Notes under the pieces: generated by a model | The model's input: the letters and a program-made list of their open reading frames with translations, nothing else | Told to the model about the DNA's origin: nothing | Database searches by the model: none | Part shown: in pieces, positions 57,396-64,000 of the stretch | Layout of the letters: each line of letters begins with the position of its first letter | Position numbering within the stretch: position 1 is the first letter of the stretch | Made by a program: the position numbers and the translations under genes | Assembly (NCBI GenBank): GCA_950295325.1 | Contig: OX485806.1 | Coordinates: forward strand, 28,518,001 to 28,582,000 | Source of the DNA: Polytrichum commune | Lineage: Eukaryota; Streptophyta; Polytrichopsida; Polytrichales; Polytrichaceae | DNA: 64,000 nucleotides | Reading direction: 5' to 3'

Positions 57396-59830
57396 CAGCA
57401 ACAAAGCCCTTCCCCTGCACTCTTGTCCCCTCTCCTTTGTTGTATTTGCTTTTGCAACCCTGTCCACAGCACACCATCAAAGTTTTAGATCATAATCACA
57501 ATTAACCTTTAAAGCTTCCACATTCTCTATCATAATCTGAGAAGCCTCAGCAATATGACCAGGTTTGCACGAGGAGGAACAACTGGCAGACCTAAAAATA
57601 GGCCAGCACCTGTAACAACAAAAAGGCTGGCATGGGGTATTCAATGCAGAACAAATTCCTTCCTCCGTTCATGAAACCTAATCCAGTATACAAGACTTGT
57701 CTACAACTGCTAAGACTGGCTGCAAACAAATGCAAAAAGACTTTCACTGACAAGCAACAAACACAATATCAAGCAAAAGATAGAACTTTTGGATACATAT
57801 AGAGGTCTCGTAGATGACACTTGTGCAACTTCTTCAGTAGAAAGTAGTCTACACATATATAAAACAAAAAGGAAGCTGGTAAGTAAAGATGATTGAGAGT
57901 CCAACCCTTCACAACACTTCTGTTATGTCTATATATTTTTAGGCCAAGTTGTTGAAAAGACCCTGTCGCTTTTCCTTTTTGAAGCTCGAAGAGAAAGGGG
58001 TGCTCACAGAGGCCATGGAGTTTAGTGATTTGTCGACCTCCTTGTCCCAGCTAGCCACTTGGCTTTAAAGGTTTGAAAGTCATGGCACACCAGGTGACAT
58101 TCTTACTGATTCTGCAAGGCAATCTGCAAGAGAGTAAAGAAGCTAGAGTCTCCCTGCTTGCAAGAGCCGGATACAGAGTGAATTTTTGGAGGATACACCC
58201 AGGCGCACGACAACTGATCTTGATTGCGAAAGTTACTTAGCTTTCTGCACTTATCAGTACTCAGTCTGATTGCACAATGACCACATGTGAGTTGTTATTT
58301 GCAGATGAAGTGAGATTCCTGCACTACTATATATATTACCTAACCCACAATCCAGAACAACCATACAGTGGAGCGAGAAAGGGAGAGAGAGAGAGAGAGA
58401 CGACTATCACGACTATCACCCTAAAGATGCAGCTGATGTTCAATTACCCACAAACTACACATGAAATGACAACTGACACTTTGTAGACGAAGCTGTGCGC
58501 AACCCTATTTTCATAGATAATCAAGATCTGGTCAATACTTTGAAAAATTAACCCGTGGTAGTAATGTAGCCCTCTCTAAAACAGAAGCACTTGCAAACTG
58601 GATACACCTCACTAAACTTATGTAAGACTTCTCATGCTTGATTATTCAGCACAGAAAGCGCATTAAGGACTTAGAAAATAGAGATCTGCTCTCAATGACC
58701 AATTCATCAACAAAAGAGGTTATTTTCTCTTAAAACACATGCAAAAAAAATGCTCTCATCGTGACAATGACCGTGATTTAGAGTAAAGAAAACCATTGCA
58801 AGCACATAAACCCGGTCATCTTCGAGACATCCATCGTAATGATACATATCACAGGTCCGCAACACCACAAAGAAGCGCACACTAGTCAAACAGTGAAAGA
58901 AAGAGAGCCTGGGAGAAGAACACATCAATAGGAGAAAGAGGAGAGGAGCTGCATGTCGGCCGACATGATCATGTCCAAAGACATTTTGTAAAACAGAGCA
59001 TTGTCAAGAAGGTCAGGTCTACAACAATAATAATCCCCGTTGTCATGCAAGCAAGGCAAGCGGCAATAACATTTTTTTTCCCAGACCTAATCCTGATGAA
59101 ATGGTCGATAATGCACCCAATCCCGCCCACTCCACGAAACATCATCGGCACATAAGAGAGAGGAGAGAGAGAGTGGGTTAAGCTACGTTTACTCACAGAG
59201 GCCATGGAGTCTGGTTAGCTCGCCCCAGCGTTGCCTCCAGCAAGCCGTTTCCGTACTACGATGATGCTCCTGTCAATGCCAATTGGCAAGTACACTCGCT
59301 TGTACCGCAAAGAAGGCTACTGCAAGGGTAAGAGCCTCGAGCACATATCTCCCTCTCCATGGCTGCCATAGACATGGAACTCCCGCAGCTCCCCAAGCCT
59401 TTTCCAAAAACCTCCAAGAAACTTTACCAACTGATCAAGCTGCAGCTCTAAAGGTGTCCGCCGAGCGACACGTCATCATCATCTCGTCCTTGTCCTTTGC
59501 TTCCCCCCGTGTCATCCAGACCCCGATCGATCTTTCGCACTTCTTCTTGCTGATGCACCTAACGAACGCCGTTCTCGAGCTTGGAACCCTCGCTGTGAAA
59601 CGCTACGCGGTCTGAACACGGCACGGTGTGAGACGAATTGAAACGGCAAGCGTGTAGAAGATTGAAACTCGAGCGCGGCGCAGCAGACAGCGACAAAAGT
59701 GACGGGTAGGTGATCCGTCCATAGCGCGAGAGGGAGAGAGAGAGAGAGCGCGAGAGAAGAGAGAAGGGCGAAGGAGAGGTCCGCCATAGCCAGCAGGGGC
59801 CATTGGAGCAGATTCTTCGCAAAGCCCTCG
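57396..59830 (-). promoter_or_regulatory. Leader, 5'UTR intron and promoter region of the HSP20-like gene
   Basis: An acceptor (tgtggacag|ggttgc) sits at 57457-57458, about 60 bp upstream of the ATG, implying an upstream untranslated exon. Two candidate exon ends share the same 19 bases, with the minus-strand donor context cctct|gtgag at 58003-58021 and at 59192-59210. A CT-rich (minus strand), GC-richer block at 59600-59830 looks like a transcription start region. Plus- and minus-strand frames here (59283-59615, 59512-59822) show no known motif and are probably chance frames in GC-richer DNA. Confidence 0.4.
58386..58402 (+). repeat. (GA)n microsatellite
   Basis: About eight GA units in the presumed 5'UTR intron of the HSP20-like gene. 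A similar (GA)n stretch is at 59737-59749. Confidence 0.8.
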
Positions 59831-61849
59831 CGCTAAGATCTATGCCAGTGATAGATTTCAGGCCCTGAAACTAGCCCATCGATAGACTTCATGCATACAC
59901 CTCGACGAATGAGAAAGGTGTTGCTGCACCATCGTGGATGGATGAATGTGCCTCGACGACAGTTGTCACTATGTCCAATAAGCTCGCTCCTCTAACTTGT
60001 TACTACCTATTAATAATTCTTAAAAAATCACTTAAGCATCTTTTTAGGGTACCTTTGTGCAATACGTTAAGACTCAGTTACCCTCTATACACATTTCAAG
60101 TGTAATTAGGTTTCCCCACACTAATTTATCGACCTCCCACACTATTCGAATATTTTCCACCACATTAACAAAATGCATCTTTGTTTTTTTAATTGTAGTT
60201 GCTATAGGGATGAGTAAACCGTGTAATAAAACTTTGTGATATGGTTCTAACCCAAGGTAACTTGCATGGATAAAGAGGCAACTCGTTTGCAAAGGTAACC
60301 TAATTGCACATATCTATGAGTTTCTTTCCGCCCACTTACTTCCACCGACAACATACTCGTCTTAACAACAAAGTTATCCTCCCATGAATACTTAGAGATA
60401 GAAATTTTCATATAGGTGCCAAGTCATTGGAACGATGACTATGTTACAGTCTATTAAACAAAAACAATCAAAACATAGAGTTTTCCATTACATTATTCAG
60501 ATCCATAACATTGTCTTGTGGGACTGATAGTGTTCCACAAAATATTCCCCACGGTTAGTTTGAATATGGGGAATATTTCGTGTAATATTGTCATTCCCAC
60601 AAAACATTGTTATGGATTTGAATAATGTTATGTCTCTCCCATCCCTCCTTTGTTTCTCCCCCCCCCCCCCCCCTCTGCCTTTAATATAGGAAAAAACTTG
60701 GCAATTACAACTATTTGTTGCGACATGTCCATTATGACTCGTGGCAAGAAAACACATAAATAAATCATTTTGGTTGTCAAGAGGAGGGTTCCACAAACTG
60801 CAACCAAAGACATGTGTTGACAATTTAAAGTACTTATCTTTATCTTTTTCTTTATTTCTTATTTATTGTTTAAGCAATTTGTCTTCTAGTCACTGCCAAC
60901 ACAAACAACCATTGTCGACAAACAATACAACACATATTGTTCGTTGTCACTGCACTGCACCTATTATTCACTTAAAGCGTGAAATTAATTGCAAAAGATG
61001 TTATAGTATGGGGTGGGCATATCATTAGGTGTGATGTCACATATGTTTAGTCATTTTGGATAGATTTAGTTGTAAGAGCAAATATCAAACCTTGCTCCAC
61101 AAAAGTAACTCCTAAATTGTGTCTCTCAATTAATGTCTATAAATGGCTATAAGGGCCGTGCATAGTCTCTTGAAGGACAACATGATCAAGAGCCAAAAAA
61201 CTATAAAGAAAATTCAAAACAAAATACAAAACAAAAATATGTTATTAGCAATTGATGCATATAATGTGCATTGCAACATGGACAACAAATATGAACATTC
61301 CTATAACTAAATTCATTACAAAGAGAAAATAGTGATGAACAACCACAAAGTATGCAATGAATAAACAATCATGACTCTGCATATGTTAGAACTAGGACCT
61401 TCAAAAACAACTTCACAATATTGCACAACTCATTGGCAACAATTCGCAAGATCAGGCAGAGTTCACAATTTACACACATGCACACTCCAAGACGAAGTGA
61501 TGATCACTATAGAAGGCGGCAAGCCATAATTGTGAAATATAATAACTTGCATTTCTTATTCATGATTGCATTGTCATTATTAAACACAATCATCCCATTA
61601 TGAATCTACACAACTGCATCTATATAATGAAGGCTTGCTCTACAATGTCAAAGTTAACTTTCCCTCATACTTTGTATTGCAGTCGTGGTCATATGTCGAG
61701 TTCGACTCTCTCGAGGACCACTCTCCAACGCGCTTTTAGTCCACAGCGTGCATTGAACTCTTGCCTCGCCATGAGCTTCATTCCACATCAATTCCGAATG
61801 GTATTGCCCACCAAAAAGTGTAAAGCAAATTCCCCACGTTCAATGGGGC
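59831..61849. other. Gene-free AT-rich region
   Basis: No gene is recognised. It contains a run of 16 or more C at about 60657-60672. The left-hand (3') end of the CACTA element to the right should lie here or further left, but I could not find a terminal repeat. Confidence 0.45.
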
Positions 61850-64000
61850 AATGCCAAAGATTCCACCCTTCATCTTTGCCTTCCAATTGCACATCGTTGT
61901 TCGCCTCTTCCTTGTCATCCCAAACACATCAACGTACGTAAAGATAGCCTTGTAAGTTTTTGGTGCATATCCTAAATTTTCAACTACAATGTAGCCCTTT
62001 GCCATTGACCCCTCCAACAAAGACCTACATCTCACATAATTCTTAAGCACACCTAGATATATTCCACGTGATATATCCACATGCACCCCATTGGTCCACT
62101 GGATGGATTACCAAATGTGACATATGTCCCAAAGGAAATCAACACTCCACAATACAAAGCGTCTCTACAACATATATCTTTATCCAAGCTATCTCATATA
62201 GATTCACCTCCTTCGAAGACACTTGTGAAACACAATAATGAGCCAAATAATCCCAGCACAAGTCGACAATACATGACATGTCAAATTGCCATGGGCAATA
62301 TTTGTTGTGACCAAAAAACTCATGTCATGCGATTTTAGGCTTTGCATTTTACCTTTCACCACATGCTTCCTCATGGAGGTTGGGTAACCAAAAGGGACCC
62401 TTCATTTTTTTATAAATGACAATGATATCTTATTGCCGTCCATAAGTAATACACGTGGAACACGAGGTTTTCATTTTCTTCTTGTAGGAGCATTTGCATG
62501 GTCTTGAAAGCCACAATAAGGGTTGAATTTGAAGTGCTTGCATGGCCTCCCTCAAGGAGGTCTCAGCATTCTGTCCCATGATATCGCTTTAAGCACTTTT
62601 AGTGACATTTTAATCTACATGTATCACGTCTAAATTGTAGTTGATAAGCATGTTCTATGCAAGACACCCACCCCACTAAACCACATACCCCATCAGCTTG
62701 ACATGCATGATATTCCAACACATAAAACATGCCAACCCTTTCGAAATGCAAGTACATGATAGTAATGAGCCCAAACCTAAAATATATTCCAATATACAAT
62801 GATTGCAACAAAAAAGAATACCAACAACATAGACCACCATGAACAAAAGATGGATTTCTTGCCAAAAATGACACCTCCCAATAAGGAACTCAAAAACCAA
62901 GTTATTTTTCTTTGTTTAATTGGTCGCATCAAGTCCCATACTTGCACACATCTTGCATCCTTCAACCAATTATCTAGCTCTCTTGCCCATTCCAATATTT
63001 GGGCTACAATAACATATGGAGGGGTTTGTCCATACTCTGGAAACCCATCAAAGGCCTCCAATGGATCACAAAACAAGAGCCCAATGTCAAACCATTTGCG
63101 ATGCCGGCAATCATAACTCAATCTCTTTAACTCATGTGGGTTTCTTCCCCTTGTGCTTGGGCCACGTTGAAGGCATGCTACATAGCCCTTGGTAGCAAAG
63201 CCCCAATCAATCCTAAAGCTAGAGAATCATTTATCATGTATAAGCACCAATCCTCATCACAAACCAATGCTTATCCCTTTTTGCGTCATACACCCATACC
63301 CAAAGGCTTCACGTAGTTTTTAACTCATCCACAAGTGGAGTTAGAAATGAGTAAAAATGGACAATGACAATGCATTTGGACCAAAATGAGCGAAATAAGT
63401 AGACTTTTTCTTGGTCATTGCCTAGTGGGAGATTCGCTATAAAATCGAGGACTAGACAAGTGGATCATGTGGTTGTCTTAAAAAGAAGGGGTTCACTCAT
63501 CTTTGCTCAATGTTAGCCTAAGATAATGTGTGTCATTTGGAAAATCACCAAAGGTGTTGTCAACATGCCTCTACACTTGAGAGTCAACCATGTTTAGCAT
63601 GATGTCATGTGGTGATTGAGTATCCAACCGCCATATCATTCGTTTGGATATGTACACCATCCCAATTATTTTCTTTAAGGGAATCAACGGAAACAACGCC
63701 CCATTTTTATCAACTTATTGCCCCAATATCTCATGTAAAAGTTAAGAGTATGGCAACTTAGAGACCAATTAAGACATGCAAACACCCCCCCTGAACAATA
63801 TGTAGCACATTATGCAAGCATGGTTTATGTTGTAACCTAAACCAAGAGTTTTCAACAACTTTGTCACTTGCCTTGTGGACATTGGCAATGTATTTTGTTG
63901 TGGTTGAATATAGCACCTTAGAGCCTTCAATAACTCATCAACACATGCATTTAAGACCCCACATGCTTTGCATATTGTGAGTACAGTACCACAAGTGGAG
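61850..64000 (-). mobile_element. CACTA/EnSpm transposase (TNP2-like) relic, runs off the window
   Basis: DDE-type cut-and-paste transposase of a CACTA element, decayed. Reading leftward, TNP2-like segments occur in the expected order over three frames: TKLLKTLGLGYNINHACIMC (about 63885-63809), FPLIPLKKI, the stretch FGDFPNDTHYLRLTLSKDE (63553-63496), then GVYDAKRDKHWF, INDSLALGLIGAL, GFATKGYVACL (about 63300-63190), PPYVIVAQILEWARELDNWL (about 63020), a GKKSIF stretch, DVIHVD then NV (62630-62604), KMQSLKSHDMSFL (62353-62312), HLVIHPVDQW (62117-62089), WIYHVEYI, and a terminal LGVLKNYVR with EGSMAKGYIV (about 62060-61985), which matches the DUF4218 region. Frameshifts and stops separate nearly every segment, so it is inactive. 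Neither element terminus is in view. Confidence 0.85.

Noticed and set aside
57396-57467. N-terminal extension of the HSP20-like frame to 57467
   Set aside because: The extension starts at a GTG and crosses a likely splice acceptor. Family members begin near the MDTNG motif, so the ATG at 57395 was used.
59283-59822. Several 60-110 codon frames on both strands
   Set aside because: They lie in GC-richer DNA upstream of the HSP20-like gene, have no known motif and overlap each other. They are probably chance frames in the promoter/leader.
60655-60675. Long poly-C run as a functional element
   Set aside because: A simple homopolymer, prone to sequencing error, with no supporting context.

Overview
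The window is nuclear DNA from a land plant. The evidence is GT-AG introns in every gene, a plant-only gene set (PIP aquaporin, phi-class GST, PQT3-like E3 ligase, RH21-type helicase, glyoxylate-cycle isocitrate lyase), AT-rich intergenic DNA and several plant transposon classes. The lineage cannot be fixed from this sequence alone. Wide gene spacing and many small decayed elements would suit a non-flowering plant, but that is only an impression.

Layout. The 3' three exons of a PIP aquaporin lie at 865-3390 (+); its first exon is off the left edge. From 5.4 to 9.4 kb there is an unrecognised exon-like stretch and a 113-bp direct duplication. From 10.9 to 13.9 kb there is a broken isocitrate lyase pseudogene (+) carrying a 656-bp pogo-like transposon with clean TA duplications. 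A four-exon phi-class glutathione S-transferase runs at 14656-16244 (-). From 18 to 24.9 kb there are small non-autonomous elements and gene-free DNA. The DEAD-box helicase RH21/Prp28 occupies 24889-35849 (-), and I could join 25 exons in frame (913 aa). A chromodomain-bearing Ty3/Gypsy relic lies at 37.9-38.5 kb (+), beside a second copy of a 350-bp CACTA-ended element. A PQT3/RBBP6-like E3 ligase is at 40613-48440 (-), with 16 exons in frame (1044 aa). From 50 to 54.8 kb there are old diverged direct repeats, followed by a 95-bp hairpin at 54.9 kb. An HSP20-like chaperone-fold gene is at 55920-57395 (-), with a probable 5'UTR intron and upstream leader to about 59.8 kb. From about 61.85 kb to the right edge there is a long, frame-broken TNP2 transposase of a CACTA/EnSpm element (-).

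How the genes relate. RH21 (U5 snRNP helicase, 5' splice-site handover) and the PQT3/RBBP6-like protein (Mpe1/RBBP6 family, ubiquitin ligase and mRNA 3'-end processing) are neighbours on the same strand. Both are mRNA-processing proteins with charged RS/RE-type regions, but nothing shows that the neighbourhood is functional. The other genes look unrelated. I found no new defence or biosynthetic system. The most informative structures are the transposon relics and the dissected isocitrate lyase pseudogene.
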